Origin: Streptomyces sp. GS7
Lineage (GTDB): Bacteria > Actinomycetota > Actinomycetes > Streptomycetales > Streptomycetaceae
Length of the DNA stretch: 64,000 bases
Reading direction: 5' to 3'
NCBI RefSeq assembly: GCF_009834125.1
Contig: NZ_CP047146.1
Coordinates: 6,007,501-6,071,500, forward strand
A program made the translations under genes and the position numbers. Below the pieces are notes generated by a model. The model was not told the DNA's origin. It searched no databases and was given only the letters and a program-made list of their open reading frames with translations. Of the stretch, positions 45,012-53,650 are shown piece after piece; the first letter of the stretch is position 1, and each line of letters opens with the position of its first letter.

Positions 45012-45806
45012 ATGGGCACGCGGACGGGCCGGACCGGCGACGGTGCGCCGGACGGCGGCGAGGACGCGTCCGGCACGGGCGCGCGAGGCGGTGCGACCGC
45101 ACCGGACGGCACGGCGGGCCCGCCCGGCGCGGACCGTGCGCCCGACCCCGCGGCGGGTGCGCACGGCCCGCCCCGGCTCGATCTGTCCGGCCGCTGCGCG
45201 GCCACTCCCTACCGCGACTACTTCGGGATGCTGCTGGACCGGGTCCCCACCCCGATCGCGGTGTGCCTGGCCGACGGCGAGGTGCTGGTCGCCAACCCGG
45301 CGATGGCCGCCCAGTGGGGCGCCTCCCCCGGGCAGCTGCGGGGCCGCAATCTGCTGGACCAGTTCCGGCCCCGCGACAAGGCGCAGATCACCCGGCTCAC
45401 CGAGGCACTGCGGCTGGGCCACCGGTCGCGCTACCCGGTGGAGGTGCGCTGGCGGGTCGGCGCCGAAGGGCCCGAGCGGGAGGGCGAGTTGTCGGTGGAC
45501 CCGGTCGGCGATCCGTCCGTCCGGCCGCCCGCGCTGCTGGTGCTGCTGCGGGTGAACGAGACCGCGCCGGCGCCCGCGCCGCGCGCCGCGGCCAGCCCCG
45601 TGGAGGCCCGCATCCTGGCGCTGGCGGCCGGCGGCGCCACCACCGCGTCGATCGGCACCGCACTGGGGCTGACGGTCGACGGCGTCAACTACCACCTCAC
45701 CCGGCTGGCCCGCCGCTGGCGGGTGCAGGGCCGCACCGCACTCGTCGCCAGGGCGTATGTGCTGGGCGTACTGTCCCCGGACAGCTGGCCGCCCGCCCCC
45801 GCGTGA
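45012..45806 (+). CDS. PAS-domain LuxR-type transcriptional regulator
   Basis: A 264-residue regulator. After a low-complexity Gly/Asp-rich N-terminus comes a PAS domain (YFGMLLDRVPTPIAVCLADG, EVLVANPAMAAQWGASPGQL, LDQFRPRDKAQI), then a C-terminal helix-turn-helix (RILALAAGGATTASIGTALG, LTVDGVNYHLTRLARRWRV) of LuxR/NarL type. The PAS domain could bind haem, flavin or a fatty acid. ATG 45012 follows GGGAGGGAATCGGGG. The divergent arrangement with the CYP102 gene suggests it senses a substrate of that enzyme; characterised CYP102 genes in Bacillus are controlled by TetR-type BM3R1, so this pairing is unusual. Confidence 0.8.
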   Translation: MGTRTGRTGDGAPDGGEDASGTGARGGATAPDGTAGPPGADRAPDPAAGAHGPPRLDLSGRCAATPYRDYFGMLLDRVPTPIAVCLADGEVLVANPAMAAQWGASPGQLRGRNLLDQFRPRDKAQITRLTEALRLGHRSRYPVEVRWRVGAEGPEREGELSVDPVGDPSVRPPALLVLLRVNETAPAPAPRAAASPVEARILALAAGGATTASIGTALGLTVDGVNYHLTRLARRWRVQGRTALVARAYVLGVLSPDSWPPAPA

Positions 45807-45879
45807 CCGGTGGCCGAAGCCCCCCGCCCCGCCGGGCCCGGCAGCCCGCCGCCGCGCGTGTGCGGATAACCTCCGTGGT

Positions 45880-46341
45880 GTGGAGGAGAACGCAGCAGCG
45901 CCGTTCGAGCGCGGAACGGACGGCCCGAAGGTCATCGTCGTCGGCGTCGACGGCTCCGACTCGTCGTGGCGCGCCACCGCCTACGCCGCCGGGCTGGCCC
46001 GGCGCCAGGGCTCGAAGCTGGTGATGGTCTACGTGCAGCCGGTGCTGCCGGCCGGAGCGGCGATGGGCGCCCCGGTCGTGGACACCACCACCGAGGTCGC
46101 CGAGGAGCTGATGGCCGAGATCCGCAAGGCGACCGACCGGCTGGACGGGATCTACCACCTGCGCTGGGAGTTCCACACCCTGCGTGGGGACCCGTACAGC
46201 GGCATGGTGCAGATGGCCGACGAGCTGAAGGCGGACGCGGTGGTGGTCGGCGCCTCGGAGTCCGCCGGGCACCGCATCATGGGATCGGTCGCGGTGCGCC
46301 TGGTCAAGGCCGGGCGGTGGCCCGTCACAGTCGTCCCGTAG
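45880..46341 (+). CDS. Universal stress protein (UspA family)
   Basis: A 153-residue Usp domain protein. KVIVVGVDGSDSSWRATAYA is the N-terminal strand and loop; VVVGASESAGHRIMGSVAVR is the family's ATP-binding G-x2-G-x9-G(S/T)-like region and LVKAGRWPVTVVP the C-terminal strand. No ribosome binding site precedes GTG 45880 and GATAAC, a possible -10 element, ends about 10 bases upstream, so the mRNA may be leaderless. Physiological role is general stress or redox signalling, not specified here. Confidence 0.82.
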   Translation: MEENAAAPFERGTDGPKVIVVGVDGSDSSWRATAYAAGLARRQGSKLVMVYVQPVLPAGAAMGAPVVDTTTEVAEELMAEIRKATDRLDGIYHLRWEFHTLRGDPYSGMVQMADELKADAVVVGASESAGHRIMGSVAVRLVKAGRWPVTVVP

Positions 46342-46435
46342 CCCGCGGCGGCAAGCTCCGCTGGTGGGGTGGGCCGGGCTGAGGCACGGTGGGAGATGGA
46401 CGGGCGGAGCGCCGCCCCGGCCGAGGGAGACCACC

Positions 46436-46651
46436 GTGACCGACCGCACCTATCGCGTCACCGAGATCGTGGGGACGTCCCAGCACAGCGTGGACGCCGC
46501 GATCCAGAACGGCATCAAGCGCGCCTCCACGACCCTGCGCAACCTCGACTGGTTCGAGATCTGCCAGGTCCGCGGCCATATCGTCGACGGGCAGATCGAC
46601 CACTACCAGGTCGGACTGAAGGTCGGATTCCGGCTGGAGGACGCCGACTGA
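46436..46651 (+). CDS. Dodecin family flavin-binding protein
   Basis: A 71-residue dodecin. TYRVTEIVGTSQHSVDAAIQ and WFEICQVRGHIVDGQIDHYQ follow the dodecin fold, including the Trp that stacks on flavin. Dodecins assemble as 12-mers and bind riboflavin or FMN (or coenzyme A), probably storing flavin. GTG 46436 has GAGGGAGA upstream. It is the small gene between the Usp gene and the APC permease, with no evident operon. Confidence 0.88.
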   Translation: MTDRTYRVTEIVGTSQHSVDAAIQNGIKRASTTLRNLDWFEICQVRGHIVDGQIDHYQVGLKVGFRLEDAD

Positions 46652-46742
46652 AGCCCCGGGGCCGATTGGCGCCCTGACGCCGAGTCGCCTTTCTCCGGGC
46701 CCGCCCAGCAGCCATGATGATCCGCCGTCGGACCAGCTCGGT

Positions 46743-46759
46743 CCGTACGGAGCGTACGG
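46743..46759 (+). promoter_or_regulatory. Perfect hairpin next to the permease ribosome binding site
   Basis: CCGTACG-GAG-CGTACGG (7-base arms, 3-base loop) ends at the GGAGGGA Shine-Dalgarno of the APC permease gene. As RNA it could mask the ribosome binding site; as DNA it could be an operator. Confidence 0.45.
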
Positions 46760-46770
46760 AGGGATCACGC

Positions 46771-48210
46771 ATGGCACGCAGGGGGCTGCGCGAGGGAGCG
46801 GGCGTATGGCGCCGTAAACCGATCGAGCACATCGAGGAGCCCGAAGGCACCGCGGGCCAGCAACTGACCCGGGAACTGGGGCTGTGGCAGCTGACCGCCA
46901 TCGGTGTCGGCGGCATCATCGGCGCGGGCATCTTCACCCTGGCCGGCACCGTCGCCAACGGCACGGCCGGCCCGGCGGTCCTGGTCTCCTTCCTCATCGC
47001 CGGCGTGGCCAGCGCCGCGGCGGCCTTCTCGTACGCGGAGTTCGCCGGGCTGATCCCGAAGGCGGGCTCGGCCTACACCTACGGCTACGCGGTGCTGGGC
47101 GAGCTGGCCGGCTGGTTCATCGGCTGGGATCTGCTGCTGGAGTACACCGCGATCGTGGCGGTGGTCGCGATCGGCATCTCCGGCTACTTCTCCTTCCTGC
47201 TCGGCGAGATGGGGCTCAGGCTGCCGGTCTGGATGCTCGGCGCCCCCGGCACCGGGCCCGGCCACCGGATGGACCTCTTCGCCGCGGTGCTCTGCCTGCT
47301 CATCGCGTACCTGCTGACCCTCGGCATCAAGAACGCCGCTCGTTTCGAGACACTCGTGGTCGGCCTGAAAGTGCTGGTCGTCCTGGTCGTCATCGGGGTC
47401 GGCTTCCTCCACATCGACACCGCCAACTACCACCCCTTCTTCCCGTTCGGCGTCGGCGGCGCGTTCACCGGCGCGGCCACCGTCTTCTTCGCGGTCTTCG
47501 GCTACGACGCGATGAGCACCGCGGCCGAGGAGTCCAAGGACGCCCAGCGCCACATGCCGAAGGCGATCATGTACTCGCTGGCGCTCTCGATGGTCCTCTA
47601 CGTCCTCGCCTGCCTGGTGCTGACGGGGATGCAGAACTACCGGCACATCGACCCGGAGAGCGGGTTCTCCACCGCGTTCAAGTCGGTGGGCCTGGACGCG
47701 CTGGCGGACGTCATCGCGGTCGGCGCGATCATCGGCATCCTGACGGTGATGTTCACCTTCATGCTCGGGGTGACCCGGGTGTGGTTCTCGATGAGCCGCG
47801 ACGGACTGCTGCCGCAGTGGTTCGCCAAGACCAGTGCCACCCACCACGTGCCGGTCCGGGTCACCTGGATCGTCGGCGTCGCCTCGGCGCTCATCGCGGG
47901 CTTCCTGCCGATCGGCGAGGCCGCGGAGCTGACGAACATCGGCATCCTGCTGGCGTTCGTGGTGGTCTGCGTCTCGGTGATCGTGCTCCGCTACAAGCGA
48001 CCCGAACTGCCGCGCACCTTCCGCACCCCGGGGATGCCGGTGGTGCCCGCGATCGGGGTGTGCTTCTCGCTCTGGCTGATCACCTTCCTGGAGTGGCAGA
48101 CCTGGGTCCGGTTCGTGGTGTGGTTCCTGCTCGGGCTGGTCGTCTACTTCTCGTACTCCTACCGCCACTCGGGGCTGGCCGCGGTGCAGGGCGCGGACGC
48201 GGACACCTGA
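46771..48210 (+). CDS. APC-family amino acid permease (cationic amino acid transporter type)
   Basis: A 479-residue transporter with 12 or more transmembrane helices. The helix 1 signature TAIGVGGIIGAGIFTLAGTV and the following FSYAEFAGLIPKAGSAYTYG are typical of APC/CAT permeases, as is FFAVFGYDAMSTAAEESKDA. Expected cargo is an amino acid such as lysine, arginine or ornithine moved by facilitated or proton-driven transport. ATG 46771 sits 7 bases after GGAGGGA. Expression may be modulated by the hairpin just upstream. Confidence 0.9.
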   Translation: MARRGLREGAGVWRRKPIEHIEEPEGTAGQQLTRELGLWQLTAIGVGGIIGAGIFTLAGTVANGTAGPAVLVSFLIAGVASAAAAFSYAEFAGLIPKAGSAYTYGYAVLGELAGWFIGWDLLLEYTAIVAVVAIGISGYFSFLLGEMGLRLPVWMLGAPGTGPGHRMDLFAAVLCLLIAYLLTLGIKNAARFETLVVGLKVLVVLVVIGVGFLHIDTANYHPFFPFGVGGAFTGAATVFFAVFGYDAMSTAAEESKDAQRHMPKAIMYSLALSMVLYVLACLVLTGMQNYRHIDPESGFSTAFKSVGLDALADVIAVGAIIGILTVMFTFMLGVTRVWFSMSRDGLLPQWFAKTSATHHVPVRVTWIVGVASALIAGFLPIGEAAELTNIGILLAFVVVCVSVIVLRYKRPELPRTFRTPGMPVVPAIGVCFSLWLITFLEWQTWVRFVVWFLLGLVVYFSYSYRHSGLAAVQGADADT

Positions 48211-48345
48211 CGCACTTCTGATGCACTTCTGATGGTCCATCAATTGCACCTGACGCGGAACCTCTTCAGGGTGGCCCGACGGAGTGGCCGGCGGCCGGCC
48301 GTGCCCCTTGACGCGTCCCCGCGCGACCCGAAGAATGACCGCGCT

Positions 48346-48361
48346 CCGACAACGTTGTCGG
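48346..48361. promoter_or_regulatory. LacI-type operator upstream of the GH92 gene
   Basis: CCGACAACGTTGTCGG is a perfect 16-base palindrome centred on the ACGT core, in the style of LacI-family operators. It lies 20 bases before the GH92 start, in the leader or promoter, ideally placed to repress. The regulator gene is not in the window. Confidence 0.6.
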
Positions 48362-48381
48362 CCCTCCTGGAGGTTCTGTCC

Positions 48382-50760
48382 ATGCCCTGGCTCGGAGGCA
48401 ATCGACTGCGCACCGCGGGCGCGGTGCTGGCGGCGGCGCTCCTCGGCGGGACGCTCACCGCCCCCGCCGCGCAGGCCGCGCCGCCCGGCGGCCGTCTCAC
48501 CGACCTGGTCAACCCGTTCATCGGCACCCGGAACGACGGCAACACCTACCCCGGGGCCGCCGTGCCGTTCGGCATGGTGCAGCTCTCCCCCGACACCGGC
48601 CACTCCACCGGCTACGGCTACGACGACAGCCGTATCCGCGGGTTCGGCGCGGTGCACCTCTCCGGCGTCGGCTGCGGCGTCGGCGGCGACCTCCCGGTGC
48701 TGCCGACCACCGGCGACATCACCGCCACCGACAACGCCAAGTACGCCGCCGCGTACACCCATCACGGCGAGTCGGCCCGGCCCGGCTACTACCGCGTCGG
48801 CCTGACCTCGTACGGCGGCATCACCGCGGAGCTGACCGCCACCGCCCGCACCGGCCGGCAGCGCTTCACCTTCCCGGCCACCGGCAAGGCCAATGTGCTG
48901 CTCAACTCGGGGCAGTCGCTGCACAAGACGGTCTCCACCCGCGTCGAGGTGCTCGACTCGCGGACCGTCCGCACCGCCATCACCGGCCGCGGCTTCTGCC
49001 AGGACACCGCGCCGTACACGGTCTACACCCTCACCCGCTTCAACCGGCCGTTCACGGCGTACGGCACCTGGCACGGGGACAAGGTGACGCCCGGCTCCAG
49101 GGCATCCACCGCCACCGGGCACAACGGCGCCTACGTCCGCTTCGACACCCGCAAGGACCGCACCGTCGAGGCGACCACCGCCCTCAGCTATGTGGACGCG
49201 ACCGGTGCGGCGCGCAACCTCCGAGCCGAGGGCGGGAGTTCCTTCGACCGCACGAAGGCCGCGGCGGACGCGGCCTGGGAGCGCCGGCTGGCCGTGGTAC
49301 GCACCCAGGGCGGCGACCCGGCACTGCGGCGCACCTTCTACTCCTCCCTCTACCGGTCCTTCCTCGCGCCGAACATCGGCGGCGACGTGGACGGCCGCTA
49401 CACCGGCTGGGACCAACGCCCGCACCGGGCAACGGGGTTCACCTACTACCAGAACTGGTCGCTGTGGGACACCTACCGCACCCAGACACAGCTGCTGTCG
49501 CTGCTCGCGCCGCGCGAGGCGCGCGACATGGCGCTGTCCGTGCTGCGGATCGACAAGGAGGGCGGCTGGCTGCCCAAGTGGGGCTACGGCACGGTCGAGA
49601 CCAACATCATGACCGGCGACCCGGTCACCCCGTTCCTCACCAATGCCTATCGGCAGGGGCTGCTGACGGGCCATGAGGAGGAGGCGTACGCGGCGCTGCG
49701 GAAGAACGCCGACCGGGTGCCGCCGGCCGCCTCTCCGGCCGTCGGGCGGGAGGCCAATGTCCCGTATGTGAAGAACGGTTACGTCCCCTACCTCAAGGGG
49801 CGCCCGCACACCAAGCCCGGGGACTCCGACTTCGACCACGGCGCCTCGGCGACGCTGGAGTACGCGCTGTCCGACGCGATGCTGGCGCAGACGGCACGCG
49901 ACCTGGGCCACCGGGCGGACGCCGGGCGCTATGCCGCCAGGGCGCTCAACTACCGTAGGGTCTTCGACCGTTCGACCGGCTTCTTCCGGGCCAGGGACGG
50001 CCGGGGCGCGTTCACCGGACCCTCCGACCCGGCCAGGAGCGAGGGGTTCCACGAGGGCACGGCCTGGCAGTACCAGTGGCTGGTGCCGCAGGACATGCCG
50101 GGGATGATGCGGCTGATCGGCGGCCGGGACCGGGTCGACGCCCGGCTGGACTCCTTCTTCGCCTACCCGCGACTGCTCCGGGACCCGGCGCGGACGGCGC
50201 GCAAGGTCTGGGTGCACGGCCCCTACGACTACGACAACGCGGACAAGTACAACCCGGAGAACGAGCCCGATCTCACCGCGCCGTACGCCTACTTGTCGAC
50301 CGGCCGCCCGTGGAAGACCACCGACGTGGTGCATGCCGCGCTGACGCTGTTCACCGACGCCCCCTCCGGAATGACCGGCAACGACGACCTGGGGACGATG
50401 TCGGCGTGGATGGTGCTCAGCTCGATCGGGGTGTTCCCGGTGCAGCCCGGCACCGACACCTGGGGCCTGAGCACTCCGGTCTTCGACCGGGTGGATCTGA
50501 CGCTGGACCGGCGGTACTTCCCGGCCGGGCACTTCACCGTCACGGCGCCCGGCACGTCGGCCACCGACCGGTACATCCGGTCCGTACGGCTCGACGGCAC
50601 CCCGCACGACCGTACGTACCTCACCACCGCGGAGCTGCGCGCGGGCCGCGAACTGGCCTTCTCCATGGGCGCGCGGCCGACCCGGTGGGGCACCGGTGAC
50701 CGTGCCGCCCCGCCGCCGGTGGGGACGCCGGAGGCACTCGCCACCACCACGCGGCGGTAG
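48382..50760 (+). CDS. Secreted GH92 family glycosidase (alpha-mannosidase type)
   Basis: A 792-residue exported enzyme. A Sec signal (LAAALLGGTLTAPAAQAAP) precedes the GH92 N-terminal sandwich (VNPFIGTRNDGNTYPGAAVP, FGMVQLSPDTG). In the catalytic domain, SLWDTYRTQTQLLSLLAP, EGTAWQYQWLVPQDMPG and the C-terminal TGNDDLGTMSAWMVLSSIG carry the conserved acidic residues and the calcium-dependent exo-alpha-mannosidase signature. It trims terminal mannose from glycans outside the cell. ATG 48382 has GGAGG 8 bases upstream; the LacI-type palindrome before it implies sugar-controlled expression. Confidence 0.92.
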   Translation: MPWLGGNRLRTAGAVLAAALLGGTLTAPAAQAAPPGGRLTDLVNPFIGTRNDGNTYPGAAVPFGMVQLSPDTGHSTGYGYDDSRIRGFGAVHLSGVGCGVGGDLPVLPTTGDITATDNAKYAAAYTHHGESARPGYYRVGLTSYGGITAELTATARTGRQRFTFPATGKANVLLNSGQSLHKTVSTRVEVLDSRTVRTAITGRGFCQDTAPYTVYTLTRFNRPFTAYGTWHGDKVTPGSRASTATGHNGAYVRFDTRKDRTVEATTALSYVDATGAARNLRAEGGSSFDRTKAAADAAWERRLAVVRTQGGDPALRRTFYSSLYRSFLAPNIGGDVDGRYTGWDQRPHRATGFTYYQNWSLWDTYRTQTQLLSLLAPREARDMALSVLRIDKEGGWLPKWGYGTVETNIMTGDPVTPFLTNAYRQGLLTGHEEEAYAALRKNADRVPPAASPAVGREANVPYVKNGYVPYLKGRPHTKPGDSDFDHGASATLEYALSDAMLAQTARDLGHRADAGRYAARALNYRRVFDRSTGFFRARDGRGAFTGPSDPARSEGFHEGTAWQYQWLVPQDMPGMMRLIGGRDRVDARLDSFFAYPRLLRDPARTARKVWVHGPYDYDNADKYNPENEPDLTAPYAYLSTGRPWKTTDVVHAALTLFTDAPSGMTGNDDLGTMSAWMVLSSIGVFPVQPGTDTWGLSTPVFDRVDLTLDRRYFPAGHFTVTAPGTSATDRYIRSVRLDGTPHDRTYLTTAELRAGRELAFSMGARPTRWGTGDRAAPPPVGTPEALATTTRR

Positions 50761-50808
50761 GCCGGGGGCGAGCGCCGAGACCGGGCCCGGGGCCCGGTCT
50801 CCCGCGGC

Positions 50809-51021
50809 TCAGTCCTGGAGGGAGTTCCAGAACTCGTCGAACGACATCCGGCCGTCGCCGTCGCTGTCCTTGGCGTGGATGACCGCCTCGGCCATCGGGC
50901 CGGTGACGTACGGGTCCCCCATCTCGGCCATCGCCCGCTTGAACTCGTCCGGCGTGACCTGTCCGTCGCCGTCCGCGTCGAACCGTGCGAACGTCGCCCT
51001 GGCCTGCTCTATGTCTGCCAC
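50809..51021 (-). CDS. EF-hand calcium-binding protein (CabA/calsymin-like)
   Basis: A 70-residue protein with two EF-hand loops, DADGDGQVTPDE and DSDGDGRMSFDE, each with acidic residues at positions 1, 3, 5 and 12 for calcium. It has no signal peptide or fused domain, so it acts as a cytoplasmic calcium buffer or sensor. GTG 51021 has AAGGGG about 9 bases upstream. It lies between the GH92 gene and the UvrA-like gene, convergent with the first. Confidence 0.88.
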   Translation of the reverse strand: MADIEQARATFARFDADGDGQVTPDEFKRAMAEMGDPYVTGPMAEAVIHAKDSDGDGRMSFDEFWNSLQD

Positions 51022-51101
51022 GGGAGGTGCCCCTTCGTCGTGCCGCAGGTCGCTGCGCGCGGTCTGTGCTGGTGATCTGACCCGCGTACATGAGCGGACC
51101 G

Positions 51102-53573
51102 TCAGGATTCGGCCATCCGCCCCCGTCCGCGGTACCGGGCGAGGTAAGGCGCGGTGCGGCTGCCGGGGGCCGCGGCGACCTCGGCCGGGGTGCCGGCCGC
51201 GACGATCCGGCCACCCTCCGCGCCGCCGCCGGGCCCCAGGTCGATGACGTGGTCGGCGCCCGCCACCACCCCCATGTCGTGCTCGACGACGACCACGGTG
51301 TTGCCCGCGTCGACCAGGCCGTGCAGCTGCCGCAGCAGCACCTCGGTGTCGGCGGGGTGCAGTCCGGTGGTGGGCTCGTCGAGGAGGTAGAGGGTGTGGC
51401 CGCGGCGGGCCCGCTGGAGTTCGGCGGCGAGCTTGATGCGCTGGGCCTCGCCGCCGGACAGCTCGGTGGCGGGCTGGCCGAGCCGCAGATAACCGAGGCC
51501 GACGTCCTGGAGGGTGCACAGGCTGCGGGCGGCGGCGGGGACGTCGGCGAGGAACGCCGCGGCGTCGTCGACGGTCAGCGCGAGGACGTCGGCGACGGTG
51601 CGGTCCCGGTAGGTGACGCGGAGGGTTTCGGGGTTGTAGCGGGCGCCGTGGCAGTCGGCGCAGGGCGCGTAGCTGCCGGGCAGGAAGAGGAGTTCGACGG
51701 CCACGAAGCCCTCGCCCTGGCACGTCTCGCAGCGCCCGGCGGCGACGTTGAAGGAGAACCGGCCGGCCGTGTAGCCGCGGGCGCGTGCCTCGTCGGTGGC
51801 CGCGAAGACCTTGCGCACCGCGTCGAACAGACCCGTGTAGGTGGCGAGGTTGGAGCGCGGGGTGCGGCCGATGGGCTTCTGGTCGACGCGGACCAGCCGG
51901 TCGACGGCCTCCAGGCCCTTGGCGGCGGCCAGTTGCAGACGGGCCTTCGGTCCGGTGTCCCGGTCGCCGGTCTCCGCCTCGGCGTCGGCGGCGGCCCGGT
52001 CCGCGCCGAGGTGGTCCCGTACGGCCTCCGCCAGGACCCGGGTGACCAGCGTCGACTTGCCCGATCCGGAGACGCCGGTGACGGCGGTGAAGACGCCGAG
52101 CGGGAAGGCGGCGTCCAGGTCACGCAGGTTGTGCAGGGTGGCGCCGTGCAGGGTCAGGGTGCCGGTGCGGGTGCGCGGGGTGCGGCAGGGGGGCGGTGCG
52201 GGGGCGAAGAGGAAGCGGCGGGTGGCGGAGTCGGCGGCGTCCGCGAGAGCGGCCACCGGGCCGCTGTGCAGCACCTGTCCGCCGTGCTCCCCCGCCCGCG
52301 GCCCGATGTCCACGATCCAGTCGGCGCGCCGCACCACGTCCATGTCGTGCTCGACGACGAAGAGCGAGTTGCCGGCGGCCTTGAGGCGGCCGAGCACGGT
52401 GAGCAGGGCCTCGGTGTCGGCGGGGTGCAGGCCCGCGGACGGCTCGTCCAGGACGTAGACGACGCCGAAGAGGCCGGACCGCAGCTGGGTGGCGAGGCGG
52501 AGCCGCTGCAGTTCCCCGGCGGAGAGGGTCGGCGCGGGGCGGTCCATGCTGAGGTAGCCCAGGCCGAGTTCGGCGAGCACCTCGATGCGGGCGACCAGGT
52601 CGCGGGCGAGCGTCGGGGCCACCCCCTCGTCGGGGCGGTCCGCGGTGGGGCGCAGCAGTGCGGCCAGCGCGCCGAGCGGCAGGGCCGCGAGCGCGGCGAT
52701 GTCCCGGCCCGCGAAGGTGACGGCCAGCGCCTCGGGGCGCAGCCGCCGCCCGCGGCACACCGGGCAGGGCCCGGCGACCATGAACCCCTGGACGCGCTTG
52801 CGCAGCGTGTCGCTCTTGGAGTCGGCGAAGGTGTGCAGGACATAGCGCCGGGCGCTCATGTACTGGCCCTTGTAGGGGCGTTGGATCCGGCCGGCCTCGC
52901 GGACCGGGTGGACGGTGACGACCGGCTGTTCGTCGGTGAACAGGATCCAGTCGCGGTCGGCGGCCGGCAGGTCGCGCCACGGCCGGTCGATGTCGTGGCC
53001 GAGGGCGGCGAGGATGTCGCGGAGGTTCTTGCCCTGCCAGGCGCCGGGCCAGGCGGCGACGGCGCCGTCGCGGATCGAGCGGTCCGGGTCGGGTACGAGG
53101 GAGTCCTCGGTGACGCGATGGACGGTGCCCAGGCCGTGGCACTCCGGGCAGGCCCCGGCCGCCGTGTTGGGCGAGAAGGCGTCGGAGTCCAGCCGCCCGG
53201 TCACGCCGTACGGGTAGTCGCCCGCGCGGGAGAACAGCATCCGCAGGGTGTTGGAGAGGGTGGTGACGGTGCCGACCGAGGAGCGGGAGGTGGGCGCGGA
53301 GCGCCGCTGCTCCAGGGCGACGGCGGGCGGCAGTCCGGTGATGTCCTCGACCTTCGGCGCGCCGACCTGGTGGATCAGCCGCCGGGCGTACGGGGCGACC
53401 GACTCGAAGTAGCGGCGCTGCGCCTCGGCGTAGAGCGTGCCGAAGGCCAGCGAGGACTTGCCCGATCCGGACACCCCGGTGAACGCGACCAGCGCGTCCC
53501 TCGGGATGTCCACATCGATACCGCGGAGGTTGTGCTCACGGGCGCCGCGCACCCGTACGTAGGAGTCGGACAT
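51102..53573 (-). CDS. UvrA-like ABC ATPase (UvrA2/DrrC type)
   Basis: An 823-residue double-ABC protein of the UvrA superfamily. Walker A motifs are [18 protein letters not shown] and [18 protein letters not shown]; signature-like [20 protein letters not shown] and Walker [15 protein letters not shown] occur in the second half, [20 protein letters not shown] in the first. Zinc-finger cysteines appear in [24 protein letters not shown] and CADCHGAR. It is shorter than housekeeping UvrA (about 950 residues) and lacks part of the UvrB-binding region, matching UvrA2 and drug-resistance relatives such as DrrC. Its role is DNA-damage or DNA-drug protection. ATG 53573 has GGAGG too close; start may be further upstream. 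Confidence 0.86.
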   Translation of the reverse strand: MSDSYVRVRGAREHNLRGIDVDIPRDALVAFTGVSGSGKSSLAFGTLYAEAQRRYFESVAPYARRLIHQVGAPKVEDITGLPPAVALEQRRSAPTSRSSVGTVTTLSNTLRMLFSRAGDYPYGVTGRLDSDAFSPNTAAGACPECHGLGTVHRVTEDSLVPDPDRSIRDGAVAAWPGAWQGKNLRDILAALGHDIDRPWRDLPAADRDWILFTDEQPVVTVHPVREAGRIQRPYKGQYMSARRYVLHTFADSKSDTLRKRVQGFMVAGPCPVCRGRRLRPEALAVTFAGRDIAALAALPLGALAALLRPTADRPDEGVAPTLARDLVARIEVLAELGLGYLSMDRPAPTLSAGELQRLRLATQLRSGLFGVVYVLDEPSAGLHPADTEALLTVLGRLKAAGNSLFVVEHDMDVVRRADWIVDIGPRAGEHGGQVLHSGPVAALADAADSATRRFLFAPAPPPCRTPRTRTGTLTLHGATLHNLRDLDAAFPLGVFTAVTGVSGSGKSTLVTRVLAEAVRDHLGADRAAADAEAETGDRDTGPKARLQLAAAKGLEAVDRLVRVDQKPIGRTPRSNLATYTGLFDAVRKVFAATDEARARGYTAGRFSFNVAAGRCETCQGEGFVAVELLFLPGSYAPCADCHGARYNPETLRVTYRDRTVADVLALTVDDAAAFLADVPAAARSLCTLQDVGLGYLRLGQPATELSGGEAQRIKLAAELQRARRGHTLYLLDEPTTGLHPADTEVLLRQLHGLVDAGNTVVVVEHDMGVVAGADHVIDLGPGGGAEGGRIVAAGTPAEVAAAPGSRTAPYLARYRGRGRMAES

Positions 53574-53650
53574 GCCTCCATGATCGGGCACGGTGCGCCG
53601 GAGCCGGGTACCGTCCCCCCGTGACCGGCCGCCCGCGGCGGGCGGCGCGG

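Noticed and set aside
41625..45806. 1393-residue plus-strand open frame across the CYP102 gene and into the PAS-LuxR gene
   Set aside because: Only the last 264 residues are a real protein; the rest is antisense to a P450-reductase fusion.
46765..50607. 1280-residue minus-strand open frame over the permease and GH92 genes
   Set aside because: No domain or ribosome binding site; antisense of two strongly supported genes.
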